Shown here: positions 35,926-43,994 of the stretch, piece after piece
Layout of the letters: every line of letters starts with the position of its first letter
Numbering within the stretch: position 1 is the stretch's first letter
Source of the DNA: Lachnospiraceae bacterium
Lineage (GTDB): Bacteria > Bacillota > Clostridia > Lachnospirales > Lachnospiraceae
Length of the DNA: 64,000 bases
Assembly: GCA_016287675.1 (NCBI GenBank)
Contig: JAEFAR010000002.1
Coordinates: 1-64,000, forward strand
Reading direction: 5' to 3'
Translations under genes and position numbers: made by a program
The notes under the pieces: generated by a model
The model's input: the letters and a program-made list of their open reading frames with translations, nothing else
Told to the model about the DNA's origin: nothing
Database searches by the model: none

Positions 35926-36411
35926 ATGGGGAAAATGATTAAAATTGGCATGGCCGATCTTTCGGTATGCCTCCCGCCGGACAGTATAACAACGTTGGGA
36001 CTCGGTTCCTGTATCGGATGTGTCCTTTACGATCCTGTTACCAAGGTTAGCGGAATGGTTCATGTCATGCTGCCGGACAGTACGAAAATAAGAAATAACG
36101 AAAATATAGCGAAGTTTGCGGATACAGGTGTTCAGGCCCTCTTTGACGATGTGATCGCGGCAGGCGCTTCAAAAAGCCGTCTGATCGCAAAGATCGCGGG
36201 CGGAGCACAGATGTTTGCGTTCAAGACAGACAATGAAATGCTCAAAGTCGGTGAACGCAATGCCGAAGGTGTGATCAAAAAGCTTAATGAGTTAAAGGTG
36301 CCCATTAAGGCTCAGGATACAGGTGGACATTTGGGTCGTACCATCGAATTTAATCCCGAAAACGGAGAACTTTTGATCAAATCCGTCGGAGTACCGCCTT
36401 ATACGATTTAG
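35926..36411 (+). CDS. cheD: Chemoreceptor glutamine deamidase CheD
   Basis: Deamidates receptor glutamines, and stimulates CheC when bound to it. The 161 residues hold the catalytic Cys29 and His46 in LGLGSCIGCVLYDP and GMVHVMLP, and the GGAQMF block with the third catalytic-region residues. It starts at ATG 35926 behind GGAGCG. The C-terminal DTGGHLGRTIEFNPENGEL motif is standard. Confidence 0.97.
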   Translation: MGKMIKIGMADLSVCLPPDSITTLGLGSCIGCVLYDPVTKVSGMVHVMLPDSTKIRNNENIAKFADTGVQALFDDVIAAGASKSRLIAKIAGGAQMFAFKTDNEMLKVGERNAEGVIKKLNELKVPIKAQDTGGHLGRTIEFNPENGELLIKSVGVPPYTI

Positions 36412-36423
36412 GGGAGACTGATC

Positions 36424-36753
36424 ATGAAGGACAAGATGCTCGCAGTGATAATCATGCTGTTTGCAGGCACCGTAATCGCATTTACATGTCTGTTCAATGA
36501 CATTCCGCTGGTTACGTCCGTTCTGTATGTTGCCGCAACCTTATTAATTTTTTATATAATAGGCTTGATTATTAACCGAATAATCACTAAAATAAATACT
36601 GAGGCTGAAGCTCGTGCCAAAGAATTGAAGAAGCAGCAGAAGGAAGCCGAGGAAGCCAAAGAAAGAGAAGAAAAGCTTAAACAGGAAGAATCCGAGACAG
36701 TCGAAGAGGAAGAAGCAGAAGAAGAGACTGCAGAGGAGACAGAAGAAAAATAA
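36424..36753 (+). CDS. Small membrane protein of unknown function between cheD and sigD
   Basis: Not recognised. The 109 residues have two closely spaced transmembrane helices (about 5-24 and 29-52) and a cytoplasmic tail made almost only of Glu, Lys and Ala (about 58-109), probably an extended charged helix. It has its own ribosome site and lies 12 bases after cheD and 17 before the sigma factor gene, so it is part of the operon. B. subtilis has no gene here. Confidence 0.8.
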   Translation: MKDKMLAVIIMLFAGTVIAFTCLFNDIPLVTSVLYVAATLLIFYIIGLIINRIITKINTEAEARAKELKKQQKEAEEAKEREEKLKQEESETVEEEEAEEETAEETEEK

Positions 36754-36770
36754 TTATTGGGTGAAAGCAT

Positions 36771-37538
36771 ATGGGAACCGAAGATAAGGAAAAATTGTGG
36801 ATCGAGTACTCCAAGACTCCTTCACAGGCCTTACGTGAAAAGTTAATATTATCATATGCCAATCTGGTGAAGATCGTTGCAGGTAAATTGAGTATTTATC
36901 TGGGTTACGCGGTAGAGTACGACGATCTTGTGAGTTACGGTACTTTTGGCCTTATCGATGCCATCGATAAATTTGATTACGGCAAAGGTGTAAAGTTTGA
37001 GACCTATGCTTCTCTTCGCATCAGAGGTGCGATCCTGGATCAGATCCGAAAAATGGACTGGCTCCCCAGGAGTGTACGTCAGAAGCAGAAGCAGATAGAT
37101 GCGGCATATTCTAAGATCGAAAATGAAAAAGGAAGACCTGCAACCGATGATGAGATCGCAAGTGCTTTGGAAATCTCAACGGATGAGCTTGACAGATGGC
37201 AGGCTCAGACGAAAGCTTCAGGTCTTGTTTCGCTTGATGAATATATGGAAGAAGGCAGCGAAGCGGGGATCTCAAATGTCATAGGCGGTAATTACGAAGG
37301 CTACGAGCCCGGAGCCGCTATGGACAAAGAGGCTATGAAGGCTGCGATCGTCGCAGCACTGGAAGAACTGACCGACAAGGAAAAACAGGTCATTCTTCTT
37401 TACTACTACGAGGAGATGACTTTAAAGGAGATCAGTCTGGTATTGGAAGTTTCGGAGTCGAGAGTTTCTCAGCTTCACACAAAGGCTATCCAGAAGCTCA
37501 GAGTTAAGCTCGGAGCCAATATCGAATTGTTTTTCTGA
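36771..37538 (+). CDS. sigD: RNA polymerase sigma-28 factor for flagellar genes (FliA/SigD)
   Basis: Directs transcription of late flagellar and chemotaxis genes. The 255 residues have region 2 (VEYDDLVSYGTFGLIDAIDKFDYGKGVKFETYASLRIRGA, then DQIRKMDWLPRSVR), region 3 and region 4 (LTDKEKQVILLYYYEEMTLKEISLVLEVSESRVSQLHTKA). The sigma-28 family marks LPRSVR and the short region 1 are clear. It lies 31 kb into the operon, as in B. subtilis. Matching promoters are seen at 5099-5126 (minus) and 15646-15673. Confidence 0.96.
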   Translation: MGTEDKEKLWIEYSKTPSQALREKLILSYANLVKIVAGKLSIYLGYAVEYDDLVSYGTFGLIDAIDKFDYGKGVKFETYASLRIRGAILDQIRKMDWLPRSVRQKQKQIDAAYSKIENEKGRPATDDEIASALEISTDELDRWQAQTKASGLVSLDEYMEEGSEAGISNVIGGNYEGYEPGAAMDKEAMKAAIVAALEELTDKEKQVILLYYYEEMTLKEISLVLEVSESRVSQLHTKAIQKLRVKLGANIELFF

Positions 37539-37575
37539 TCTTTGATCAATCTTAAGATTTATTGGGGAGGACCTA

Positions 37576-39183
37576 ATGGCTAAAAATGCATTTTTCAGAC
37601 TGAATGTAAAATCAGGCGGAACATATATTACTTTATACCCGGCTATCGAAGGCGGAAATTCCAACATTTTGTCATCCGACGTTATCGCTTATCTCGATAA
37701 GATGCTGAAATTTCCTTATGACAAAGCTCAGGTTTCGGAATTGCTTTCAAAACCCGTTACAGGTCTCAGAGAAATGCAGCTGACACCCGAACAGATCAAG
37801 CCTCTCGATGAAACAGCCATTGTTGAGGTCAGTCCCGACAAATTTTCCGCATATGCAAGATTTTTTCCCGCAATGGAAGGTGGCAAACCTCTTACACATG
37901 ATTCCATTGTTCAGGAACTCATCAAGGCCGGTGTTAAATACGGTGTTGATAATGATATGATCGATAATTTCCTCGGCAACAGAGTTTACCTTCAAAGGTA
38001 TCTTCTTGCTTCCGCTACTTTACAGGTTGAAGGAACCGAAGCCGAGATCAAATACTTCTTCAATACGGATCTCACCATGAAGCCAAAGATGAATGAAGAC
38101 GGAAGCGTGGATTTCCATCATCTTGATATGATCAGCCCCGTTACTCAGGGACAGCTTCTGGCAGAACTTAAGCCTGCGGATCTCGGAAAGCCCGGTATCG
38201 ATGTCTGTGGTAAACTGTTAAAACAGGTGAAGGTCCGCAACAGGATACTGAAGGTTGGAAAGAACATCAAGCTTTCGGAAGACGGTCTCAGAGCGTACTC
38301 CGAGATCAACGGTCACGCTTCTTTGGAAGGAGACATGATCTTTGTTTCGAACACTTACGAAGTTCCCGCCAATGTTGACGCATCCACCGGTGACATTGAT
38401 TATGAAGGTGACGTGGTTGTTAAGGGAAATGTAAACACCGGCTATTCTGTTACCGCCAAAGGCGACATTATTGTTGAAGGTGTTGTTGAAGGCGCTTTCC
38501 TGAATGCCGGCGGAAACATTGTTCTTAAGCGCGGAATTTCCGGTATGGAAAAAGGCACCATCAAGGCAGGCGGAAATGTAATTTCCAAGTTTATTGAGAG
38601 CGCTACCATAGATGCGGGCGGCTACGTTACCGCAGACAGCATCATGCACAGTAATGTAACTGCTAAAGGCGATGTTACCGCCGACGGAAAGAAAGGATTT
38701 ATAAGCGGTGGTATCATCCGCTCCGGTACGCTGATCTCTGCCAGGACCATCGGTTCTTCAATGGGAGCTACCACCGTTCTAGAATGCGGTATCGATCCCG
38801 CGATCATTAAGGAATACCACAGTCTGGATGATGAGCTTGTGGCAAATGCCGATGAGATGGAAAAACTCATGGTTAGTCTTCAGGCTTTGATCAAGAGGAT
38901 CAAATTAGGCGAAAAGCTTCCTCCGGACAAGCTTTTACAGCTTAAGCATGCAAACCAGAGAAGAGAAGAGATCAACCAAAGAAACGAAGAGATCGATGCC
39001 AGAATGAAGGATCTTAAGAGTCTCATCGACAGTTATGTCGGAGGTGCCGTAAGAGCTCAGGGCGTCATTCATCCCGGATGCAAGATCATCATCTCCAATG
39101 CTGTTTATTATGTTAAAGGTGAAACCAATTATTGCAGATTTTATAAAGAAAACGGCGATGTAAAACTTGATGTATACTTCTGA
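37576..39183 (+). CDS. FapA family protein (DUF342)
   Basis: The 535 residues are typical of FapA/DUF342 proteins: an N-terminal alpha-beta domain, a central right-handed beta-helix rich in Gly and Val (about 265-410, repeats such as GDIIVEGVVEGAFLNAGGNIVLKRG), and a C-terminal coiled coil (about 415-480) ahead of a short beta end. A link with flagellar and surface-polymer loci is recurrent, but the function is unproven; in some Gammaproteobacteria a member regulates a fatty-acid or adhesion system. It directly follows sigD. Confidence 0.88.
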   Translation: MAKNAFFRLNVKSGGTYITLYPAIEGGNSNILSSDVIAYLDKMLKFPYDKAQVSELLSKPVTGLREMQLTPEQIKPLDETAIVEVSPDKFSAYARFFPAMEGGKPLTHDSIVQELIKAGVKYGVDNDMIDNFLGNRVYLQRYLLASATLQVEGTEAEIKYFFNTDLTMKPKMNEDGSVDFHHLDMISPVTQGQLLAELKPADLGKPGIDVCGKLLKQVKVRNRILKVGKNIKLSEDGLRAYSEINGHASLEGDMIFVSNTYEVPANVDASTGDIDYEGDVVVKGNVNTGYSVTAKGDIIVEGVVEGAFLNAGGNIVLKRGISGMEKGTIKAGGNVISKFIESATIDAGGYVTADSIMHSNVTAKGDVTADGKKGFISGGIIRSGTLISARTIGSSMGATTVLECGIDPAIIKEYHSLDDELVANADEMEKLMVSLQALIKRIKLGEKLPPDKLLQLKHANQRREEINQRNEEIDARMKDLKSLIDSYVGGAVRAQGVIHPGCKIIISNAVYYVKGETNYCRFYKENGDVKLDVYF

Positions 39184-39240
39184 TCTGACTGACGTGATTG
39201 TTCCATTGCCTTAGCCTTGAACTGAACGGGGGGTACCACT

Positions 39241-39561
39241 ATGGCTATCAGTTATGAAACATTGGTCGTTGCGCCGAGAGCGCAGGAAGCTACAAATTAT
39301 AAGATGAGCCAGCTGAACAGACAGGAGTCTGAGCAGCCTAATATTGCTTTGACTCAAAATCAGCAGCATGAGCAGCAGCTGAACAGAACGGGGAAAGCCG
39401 AAGAAAAATCCCAGACTCCTTTCAGGCATGATGCCAAGGAGAAAGGAAGTAACGAATACAAGCGGCTCGAAGAGGAAAAGAAAAAGAAAAAAGAAGAAGA
39501 ACAGAAGAAAGAAGAGCAACTGAAAGCTATGCTCGGTTGCACCTTTGATATCACTGTTTAA
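39241..39561 (+). CDS. Hypothetical charged protein in the fla/che operon
   Basis: Not recognised. The 106 residues have no membrane helix. The first 60 are Gln/Asn-rich and look disordered; residues 65-95 are nearly all Lys and Glu and should form a single charged helix; the C-terminus is a hydrophobic tail (AMLGCTFDITV). GGGGGG precedes the ATG, and the gene is 12 bases before the next. The in-operon position and good ribosome site support a real gene. Confidence 0.65.
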   Translation: MAISYETLVVAPRAQEATNYKMSQLNRQESEQPNIALTQNQQHEQQLNRTGKAEEKSQTPFRHDAKEKGSNEYKRLEEEKKKKKEEEQKKEEQLKAMLGCTFDITV

Positions 39562-39573
39562 AGGGGAAAAATA

Positions 39574-40320
39574 ATGGTTGTAGACGTTATTTTGATCATA
39601 ACTGGAATCGTTATTCTGGTAGCCAGTGTTATCTTCGCAGGTAACAAAAAGGAAGACAGCGGTGACGATTCTTTTTTTACGAATGAACTTAATTCCAAGA
39701 AGAACATGGTTGATGACATGGTCAGATCCAGGATCGAGACCCTGACTGAGGAAGCCATCGTAAACACCGATGATGCTTTAAGCAAGATCTCAAATGAAAA
39801 GATCATGGCCATCAACGAGTTTTCTGAAACAAATCTTGAAAAGATACAGGAAAATCACGATCATGTAGTTTTCTTGTATAACATGTTAAATGCTAAGGAC
39901 GATGAGATCAAGCAGACCTTATCCGAGATGGAAAACACAAAGCAGGGTATGAAGGACACGGTAAATGAGGTTGTCAGGATCACAAGGCAGCTGAACACCG
40001 CAGTTAAGAAAAACTCAAAGCTTGCGGAAAGCGATCCTCAGGCTCAAAAGAACCTTGAAAACATAAAGAAGCCTCTTGTCAATGCTACAAGAAATCCTCA
40101 AAAGGAACAGAAGGAAAAGGCTGACTTCAGAAAGTCTTCGGCTGTTATGGCGGATGAAGCCACCGGACAGATGAGCCTTCCCGAAATGATGCAGTCTGAC
40201 AACAAAAACGAAGAGATCTTAAAACTTCACAAGGCAGGAAAGAGCATATTGGACATTTCCAAAGAACTCGATCTTGGACAGGGTGAAGTAAAACTTGTAA
40301 TAGACTTGTACGGGGCTTGA
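39574..40320 (+). CDS. DUF6115-like membrane-anchored coiled-coil protein at the swrB position
   Basis: The 248 residues have an N-terminal transmembrane helix (about 2-22), a long coiled coil (about 40-150), a polar linker and a C-terminal helix-turn-helix-like end (ILKLHKAGKSILDISKELDLGQGEVKLVIDLY). That closing motif and the topology match the DUF6115 type. In B. subtilis swrB, a membrane-anchored activator of export-gate assembly, occupies the same place between sigD and rpsB. The functional link is inferred from position and topology. Confidence 0.75.
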   Translation: MVVDVILIITGIVILVASVIFAGNKKEDSGDDSFFTNELNSKKNMVDDMVRSRIETLTEEAIVNTDDALSKISNEKIMAINEFSETNLEKIQENHDHVVFLYNMLNAKDDEIKQTLSEMENTKQGMKDTVNEVVRITRQLNTAVKKNSKLAESDPQAQKNLENIKKPLVNATRNPQKEQKEKADFRKSSAVMADEATGQMSLPEMMQSDNKNEEILKLHKAGKSILDISKELDLGQGEVKLVIDLYGA

Positions 40321-40324
40321 ATTT

Positions 40325-41074
40325 ATGAATGATAAAAAGAAGTACTACATGCGGGGGCTCGGCTTCGGTATCCTGGTTGCTACAGTGATCATGATGCTTG
40401 TGCATTCGGATGACCGGATGACTGACGAAAGAGCCGTTAAAAGAGCAAAGGAACTGGGATATGTTCTGGCGACGGATGTAACGGGCACTCCATCTCAAAC
40501 AATAAATATGGAAGAGATCAAGGCTAAGCTCACAGAGACTCCGAAGCCTACGGAAGTTGCCCTGCTTACGACACCGGAAGCCAAGGTGACTGAAACTCCG
40601 AATCCTACAGAGACACCCCTTCCGACAGTAACTCCGGAGCCAACGGAAACTCCCACACCCACAAAAACTCAAATCCCCACATCCACTCCCAAACCGAGTC
40701 AGATCGTGTTTGCCACAGCTACACCTTCATTGACTCCGACGCCTTTTCCTACTGCAACTGCGACACCCACACCTACTCCTGTACCTGCGGTGACTTTAAC
40801 ACCTACACCTTTACCGCCGGTTTCGACACCCACGCCTTATCCGGCTTCGGGTGATGTGATCGTAGCGGAGATCACCGTCGAATACGGTATGCCCAGCTAC
40901 AAGGTCTGCAGTCTCGTAGTGAATGCAGGCATAGTAAAAGACGGCGATGCGTTATCAAAATATGCATCATATAAAGGACTTGAAGGAAAGTTTCAGGTCG
41001 GTACCTTTGTTTTAAGAAGTGACATGACCTACGATCAGATACTTTCGATACTTACGGGCTCGCCCGTTGAATGA
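40325..41074 (+). CDS. Membrane-anchored Pro/Thr-rich protein with an MltG-like LysM-type domain
   Basis: Last gene of the fla/che locus. The 249 residues have an N-terminal transmembrane helix (about 8-26), an outer linker rich in TPTPTP and TETPxPT repeats (about 70-175), and a C-terminal domain (about 178-249) like the N-terminal LysM-like domain of the endolytic transglycosylase MltG (AEITVEYGMPSYKVCSLVVNAGIVKDGDALSKY...GTFVLRSDMTYDQILSIL). The MltG catalytic domain is absent, so it probably binds, and does not cut, glycan. The linker could span the wall. Confidence 0.8.
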   Translation: MNDKKKYYMRGLGFGILVATVIMMLVHSDDRMTDERAVKRAKELGYVLATDVTGTPSQTINMEEIKAKLTETPKPTEVALLTTPEAKVTETPNPTETPLPTVTPEPTETPTPTKTQIPTSTPKPSQIVFATATPSLTPTPFPTATATPTPTPVPAVTLTPTPLPPVSTPTPYPASGDVIVAEITVEYGMPSYKVCSLVVNAGIVKDGDALSKYASYKGLEGKFQVGTFVLRSDMTYDQILSILTGSPVE

Positions 41075-41118
41075 TCCGTTTGAAAACCTTTTTAACAGGA
41101 GATCATACGGATCTTTTT
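41073..41118 (+). terminator. Probable terminator of the fla/che operon
   Basis: GATCCGT (41073-41079, over the stop codon) pairs with ACGGATC (41107-41113) and is followed by five T residues. The loop of 27 bases is long, so strength is uncertain, but it sits exactly where the operon ends and ahead of the rpsB promoter. Confidence 0.55.
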
Positions 41119-41157
41119 AGTTATACCTGTTCATTTGGCGGGAAAATAAAAAAAGTA

Positions 41158-41186
41158 TTGCAATAAATAACTGTTTGTGGTATATT
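41158..41186 (+). promoter_or_regulatory. sigma-A promoter of rpsB-tsf
   Basis: TTGCAA (41158-41163) and TATATT (41181-41186) are exactly 17 bases apart. It gives a leader of about 125 bases with strong secondary structure before rpsB. Confidence 0.8.
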
Positions 41187-41192
41187 AACTCA

Positions 41193-41287
41193 GCATGCGC
41201 GGGTGACGCCCTGCGACAAAGCACGCATACAGATAAGAGACCGTGGTGCGGCCAAGGCCGTTCGGTCCTTAAAACGAGACGTATGCG
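41193..41287 (+). promoter_or_regulatory. Structured rpsB mRNA leader with two exclusive pairings
   Basis: CGCATAC (41224-41230) pairs with GTATGCG (41281-41287), enclosing GACCG/CGGTC (41239-41243 with 41263-41267) and an apical CGGC-CAAG-GCCG hairpin (41249-41260). CGCAT of the first strand can instead pair with ATGCG at 41195-41199, around a CGCGGG/CCC-GCG hairpin. Such exclusive pairings are usual for ribosomal-protein autoregulation. The ribosome site GGAGG lies about 15 bases past the last stem. Confidence 0.6.
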
Positions 41288-41316
41288 GAAGTATAAACCA
41301 AACGGAGGTAATTAAA

Positions 41317-42054
41317 ATGAGCGTTATTTCAATGAAGCAGTTGCTTGAAGCAGGTGTACATTTCGGACACCAGACAAGAAGATGGAACCCTAAGATGGCA
41401 GAGTACATCTACACCGAGAGAAACGGTATCCACATCATCGACCTTCAGAAGTCTGTAGGTAAGGTTGACGAAGCTTACGATGCTATCAAGAACATCGCAG
41501 CTAACGGTGGAAAGATCCTCTTCGTAGGAACAAAGAAGCAGGCTCAGGATGCAGTTGCATTCGAGGCAGAGCGTTGCGGTATGTTCTTCGTAAACGAGAG
41601 ATGGCTCGGTGGTATGCTTACAAACTTTAAGACTATCCAGTCCAGAATCCTTCGCCTCAAGGCTATCGAGAAGATGAGCGAAGACGGAACATTCGATGTT
41701 CTTCCCAAGAAGGAAGTTATCAACCTCAAGAAGGAATGGGATAAGCTCCAGAAGAACCTTGGCGGTATCAAGAACATGAAGAGCCTTCCCGATGCTATCT
41801 TTGTTGTAGATCCCAAGAAGGAAAAGATCTGCGTACAGGAAGCTCATGCTCTTAACATTCCCCTTATCGGAATCGCTGACACAAACTGCGATCCTGAAGA
41901 GCTTGATTATGTAATTCCCGGCAACGACGATGCAATCCGTGCCGTAAAGCTTATCGTTTCCAAGATGGCTGATGCTGTTATCGAAGCTAACCAGGGAGAA
42001 GAGTTCGTTCCCGAAGTTCCCGCTGAGACAGAAGAAGCTGCTCAGGAAGCTTGA
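41317..42054 (+). CDS. rpsB: 30S ribosomal protein S2
   Basis: Small-subunit ribosomal protein of 245 residues. Conserved blocks are [37 protein letters not shown] and [25 protein letters not shown]. The ATG at 41317 follows ACGGAGG. The frame runs open upstream to 41203 through the structured leader, but that part is not coding. Codon use (AAG, CTC, GTT) shows the strong bias of a highly expressed gene. The Glu/Ala-rich C-terminal tail is usual. Confidence 0.98.
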   Translation: MSVISMKQLLEAGVHFGHQTRRWNPKMAEYIYTERNGIHIIDLQKSVGKVDEAYDAIKNIAANGGKILFVGTKKQAQDAVAFEAERCGMFFVNERWLGGMLTNFKTIQSRILRLKAIEKMSEDGTFDVLPKKEVINLKKEWDKLQKNLGGIKNMKSLPDAIFVVDPKKEKICVQEAHALNIPLIGIADTNCDPEELDYVIPGNDDAIRAVKLIVSKMADAVIEANQGEEFVPEVPAETEEAAQEA

Positions 42055-42086
42055 TCGATTCTTATTAAAGGGAAGGAGATAAAACA

Positions 42087-43028
42087 ATGGCAGAAGTTAC
42101 AGCAAGCATGGTAAAAGACTTAAGAGAGATGACAGGCGCCGGAATGATGGACTGCAAGAAGGCTCTTGCAGAGACCAACGGTGACATTGATAAAGCAGTA
42201 GAAGTTCTCAGAGAGAAGGGACTTGCAAAGGCTGCAAAGAAGGCAAGCAGGATCGCTGCAGAAGGAGTTTGCGCAGTTGATCTTTCCGCAGACGGAAAGT
42301 GCGCTTCTATCGTAGAAGTTAACTCCGAAACAGACTTCGTTGCAAAGAACGAAAAGTTCACTTCCTATGTTGCAAGAGTTGCAGCTCAGGCTGCTCAGAC
42401 ATCGGCTGCTGACATCGATGCTTTTCTTAATGAAAAGTGGATCGATGACAGCTCCAAGACTGTTAACGAAGCACTTGCTGCTCAGATCGCAGTTATCGGT
42501 GAGAATCTTAAGATCCGTCGTTTCGAGCAGATCAAGGCAGAGAACGGTTTTGTAGAAAGCTACATCCATCAGGGCGGCAGCAAGGCTATCCTTGTTGAGA
42601 TGACAGCTTCCGAGCGTAACGATGCTGCTCGTGAGTGCGCAAAGAACGTAGCTATGCAGATCTGCGCTATGAGCCCCAAGTACGTTTCTCAGAACGAAGT
42701 TGATCAGGAGTTCCTTGCAAACGAGAAGAAAGTCCTTCTTGAGCAGATCAAGAACGATCCCAAGGAAGCAAGCAAGCCTGAAAAGGTTATCGAGGGTATG
42801 ATCGCAGGCCGTATCAAGAAGGAGATGGCTGAGATCTGCCTTAACGATCAGGTTTACGTAAAGGCAGAGGACGGAAAGCAGTCCGTTGGCCAGTACGTTG
42901 CATCTGTTGCCAAGGCTAACAACATGACTCTTGCAATCAAGAGATTTGTTCGTTACGAGACAGGTGAAGGTCTTGAGAAGAAGAGCGAGAATTTCGCCGA
43001 AGAAGTTGCAAAGCAGATGGGTGTTTAA
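42087..43028 (+). CDS. tsf: Elongation factor Ts
   Basis: Exchanges GDP for GTP on EF-Tu. The 313-residue protein has the N-terminal UBA-like domain (ASMVKDLREMTGAGMMDCKKAL), then the core with VNSETDFVAKNEKF, the motif that contacts EF-Tu, and the dimerisation domain. It has the same high-expression codon bias as rpsB. Ribosome site GGAAGGAG; 32 bases after rpsB. In B. subtilis pyrH follows; here a terminator does. Confidence 0.98.
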   Translation: MAEVTASMVKDLREMTGAGMMDCKKALAETNGDIDKAVEVLREKGLAKAAKKASRIAAEGVCAVDLSADGKCASIVEVNSETDFVAKNEKFTSYVARVAAQAAQTSAADIDAFLNEKWIDDSSKTVNEALAAQIAVIGENLKIRRFEQIKAENGFVESYIHQGGSKAILVEMTASERNDAARECAKNVAMQICAMSPKYVSQNEVDQEFLANEKKVLLEQIKNDPKEASKPEKVIEGMIAGRIKKEMAEICLNDQVYVKAEDGKQSVGQYVASVAKANNMTLAIKRFVRYETGEGLEKKSENFAEEVAKQMGV

Positions 43029-43060
43029 TTCGTAGGCTTGTTACTGTATTAAAAAATCTG

Positions 43061-43095
43061 TGCCCCGGGCTTTAAATGTTCGGGGCATTTCTTTT
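43061..43095 (+). terminator. rpsB-tsf intrinsic terminator
   Basis: TGCCCCG (43061-43067) pairs with CGGGGCA (43081-43087) around 13 bases, followed by TTTCTTTT. Confidence 0.9.
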
Positions 43096-43154
43096 AAGAA
43101 GTTATCGGATCTTTAAAAAATCAGATTTTTGTTGTACTTTAAGAGGTATAATTT

Positions 43155-43862
43155 ATGGAAGTCAAAACCTATAAAAAGGACAGCGAATACTCCTACACTC
43201 TCGGAGCCTTTCCGACCATCGAACTTTTGAAGACAAGGCCTGAGGTCGTAAAAGAAATAATCATCCATTCGACCTTTACCGACAGGGCTTTTATTGAAGA
43301 AACTGCCCGTAAACACAGCATTCCCATTGTATCCAACGATAAACTGATCGGGAAGCTTTCGGACAAAGAAAACTGCTTTGTGATCGCGGTCTTCGACAAA
43401 TTCTCCTGTGTCTTATCAAAAGAAAGGCCTCATATCGTTCTTGTAAACCCCGGTAATATGGGGAATCTGGGAACGATCATGAGAACAGCCGTTGCTTTCG
43501 GGATCAAAGATATGGCCATCATATCTCCGGGAGCGGATGTGTTTAATCCCAAGACGGTCAGAGCTTCCATGGGAGCGGAATTCCGCATGAACATCAGTTA
43601 TTTCGATGACTTCGATGCATATAAAAAGGACTTTCCAAAACATGAGATCTATTGCTTCATGTTAAATGCCACAAGTGATCTGAATGTGGAAAACTGCAAA
43701 CACGGACCTTTGTACTCGCTTGTCTTCGGTAATGAAGCCACAGGCCTGCCGAATGAGTTTTTGAACGAGGGGAAAAGCATCATTATTCCGCAATCCGACG
43801 AGGTTGATTCACTTAATATCACCATCGCGGCGGGAGTCGGTATGTTTATGTTTACAAGATAA
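43155..43862 (+). CDS. TrmH/SpoU-family RNA 2'-O-methyltransferase
   Basis: The 235-residue protein shows an N-terminal substrate-binding region (about 1-85) and the SPOUT knot domain (about 92-235). The three SpoU motifs are NPGNMGNLGTIMRTAVAFG, SLVFGNEATGLPNE and IPQSDEVDSLNITIAAGVGMF. The target nucleotide in rRNA or tRNA cannot be told from sequence. AAGAGG precedes the ATG by 9 bases. A TATAAT-like hexamer overlaps this region but is too close to the start to be convincing as its promoter. Confidence 0.9.
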   Translation: MEVKTYKKDSEYSYTLGAFPTIELLKTRPEVVKEIIIHSTFTDRAFIEETARKHSIPIVSNDKLIGKLSDKENCFVIAVFDKFSCVLSKERPHIVLVNPGNMGNLGTIMRTAVAFGIKDMAIISPGADVFNPKTVRASMGAEFRMNISYFDDFDAYKKDFPKHEIYCFMLNATSDLNVENCKHGPLYSLVFGNEATGLPNEFLNEGKSIIIPQSDEVDSLNITIAAGVGMFMFTR

Positions 43863-43894
43863 ACCGACAAAAACGGAAAAATCTGTTAATAGGG

Positions 43895-43950
43895 TAAATT
43901 TATAAATTTATACTTAATAAATTGATTTTTTTAATAAGATTTGTTATTTT
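43895..43950 (+). promoter_or_regulatory. cheX promoter with upstream palindrome
   Basis: TTGATT (43922-43927) and TATTTT (43945-43950) are 17 bases apart. A perfect 16-base palindrome TAAATTTATAAATTTA (43895-43910) lies just upstream and shares the core TTTATAAATT with the palindrome in the codY promoter. It may be a shared operator, or simply A/T-rich DNA. Confidence 0.5.
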
Positions 43951-43994
43951 ATCTTTATTGAACTTAAAGAGACGACGAATCTTCGGAGGAAATT

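Noticed and set aside
41203-41316. Longer rpsB start at 41203
   Set aside because: The region is the structured leader; S2 begins at 41317 behind GGAGG.
41329-42087. Minus-strand open frame of 252 codons over rpsB
   Set aside because: It mirrors the strongly biased codons of rpsB; no ribosome site, promoter or recognisable protein motif.
43147-43152. TATAAT as -10 of the SpoU methyltransferase gene
   Set aside because: Only three bases from the ATG, so the transcript would be leaderless although a ribosome site exists; no -35.
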